Of a stretch of DNA of 12,163 nt, positions 11,454 to 12,163 are shown one piece after another. Positions within the stretch are counted from its first letter, which is position 1; every line of letters begins with the position of its first letter. The position numbers and the translations under genes are program-made. The stretch comes from Desulfurococcales archaeon (GTDB taxonomy: Archaea > Thermoproteota > Thermoprotei_A > Sulfolobales > Desulfurococcaceae): positions 1 through 12,163 of the forward strand of contig JAMOPC010000221.1 of NCBI GenBank assembly GCA_027064845.1, written 5' to 3'. Under the pieces are notes generated by a model. It was not told the origin of the DNA, searched no databases, and saw nothing but the letters and a program-made list of their open reading frames with translations.

Positions 11454-12163
11454 TTGATAAACATCTTCGATAAGAAAGACAAGATCTTAGTAGTTGGTAT
11501 CGGTGGTGGGGGAGACGTAGTATCTGCAGCCATGATCGCATATGCTCTGAGAAGAGCAGGTTTTAAGACAGGAATAGCGGCAGTTGCTTGGGAGAGATTC
11601 GTATATGACCCGATCCCAGGACCTATTAAGTTAGAAGAACTAGTTAAACCCGTGGAGAAACACAATTACTATGCAATAATTAATAGCGAAACAAGAGCGA
11701 AGAGGGGAGATAGATATATAGAGTTCCAAGCGGTAAACGTGTCGAAAGCACTCAAAGAAAACATTGTGATCCTAGACTTATGGAGAGGTGTCAAGGGCCT
11801 TGTTAAGGGATTAAAAGAGGTTATACAGAACGAGGGATATACTAGGGTAATAGGAGTTGATGTCGGAGGAGACGTCTTAGCTGAAGGAAGTGAGGAGAAT
11901 CTTTGGAGCCCATTAGCTGACTCCATGTGCTTGGCAGCTCTAAAACACTTCCCTAATTCATTACTAGTAGTACATTCGCCGGGAAGCGATGGCGAGCTTG
12001 AACAAGAATATGTTTTGAAAAGAATAAGCATGACAGCAGCTAGAAAAGGTTATGTAGGAGCATATGGTATGACCCAAGAAGATGCTGAGGTATTAGAAAA
12101 AATACTCGAATACGCGAAGAGCGAGGCAAGCATGATGGGACTATTAGCATTTAAGGGTTTCTA
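11454..12163 (+). CDS. DUF1152 protein (N-terminal part, runs off the window)
   Basis: The frame is open from TTG 11454 to the window edge, giving 236 residues with no stop. It resembles the archaeal DUF1152 family by recall: a Rossmann-like start DKILVVGIGGGGDVVSAAM with GIGGGGD at 15-21, AWERFVYDPIPGPI near 46-59, GVDVGGDVLAEGSEENLWSPLADS near 134-157, and VVHSPGSDGEL near 172-182. The glycine loop and acidic GVDVGGD segment suggest nucleotide or sugar-phosphate binding, but no activity is established. It is soluble by appearance. GGGTG 7 nt before TTG sets the start; the ATG at 11440 is out of frame and meets a stop after five codons. It diverges from the AK6 operon. Confidence 0.82.
   Translation, partial: MINIFDKKDKILVVGIGGGGDVVSAAMIAYALRRAGFKTGIAAVAWERFVYDPIPGPIKLEELVKPVEKHNYYAIINSETRAKRGDRYIEFQAVNVSKALKENIVILDLWRGVKGLVKGLKEVIQNEGYTRVIGVDVGGDVLAEGSEENLWSPLADSMCLAALKHFPNSLLVVHSPGSDGELEQEYVLKRISMTAARKGYVGAYGMTQEDAEVLEKILEYAKSEASMMGLLAFKGF

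Overview
The window looks like chromosome of a hyperthermophilic crenarchaeon (Thermoproteota). I infer Desulfurococcales, with Staphylothermus as the best guess. The reasons are the low G+C (about one third), archaeal TATA boxes about 26 nt before inferred transcription starts, GGTG/GGTGAT Shine-Dalgarno sites, frequent TTG starts, and archaeal families: UMP kinase of the crenarchaeal type, an ST0452-like sugar nucleotidyltransferase, archaeal TmcA, Fap7/AK6, DUF432 and DUF1152. The genus is not proved from this sequence.

Layout. 1-226 holds the 3' end of an unrecognised gene. It converges on a UMP kinase (237-911, minus). Divergent from that gene, glmS (1009-2847) and a GlmU-like nucleotidyltransferase/left-handed beta-helix protein (2912-4123) form an amino-sugar nucleotide unit. 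A gene-free stretch of about 850 bp (4124-4977) follows. It holds two related 116-117 bp repeat units with internal dyads, separated by a 92 bp segment of 15% G+C. It also has two adjacent perfect hairpins, strong over-representation of GATC, and a small G+C-rich island. tmcA (4978-7080, plus) comes next and meets, tail to tail, a DUF432-MscS-type channel pair (8674-7077, minus). Divergent from DUF432 are two tandem small beta-grasp (ThiS/MoaD-like) proteins that both end in Gly-Gly (8780-9254). These converge on a three-gene minus-strand operon read Fap7/AK6 kinase, circularly permuted ribosome-assembly GTPase, then ThiF/MoeB-type E1 enzyme (11389-9264), with 8-nt overlaps at both junctions. 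A DUF1152 gene (11454 onward) diverges from that operon and leaves the window.

Functional themes. UMP kinase, GlmS and the GlmU-like enzyme supply UTP and UDP-N-acetyl-sugars. TmcA, the YlqF/RbgA-type GTPase and Fap7 belong to RNA modification and ribosome assembly. The E1 enzyme and the two diglycine proteins could form an archaeal sulfur-carrier or ubiquitin-like (SAMP/Urm1-type) module.

The most unusual part is the 4.1-5.0 kb intergenic region. It resembles a replication origin in architecture: dyads, iterated elements, an A+T-rich core and GATC clustering. It also lies close to a switch in strand composition, from a T+G-rich plus strand to an A+C-rich one. No initiator gene lies in the window and I cannot match a known origin-recognition box, so this remains a hypothesis.
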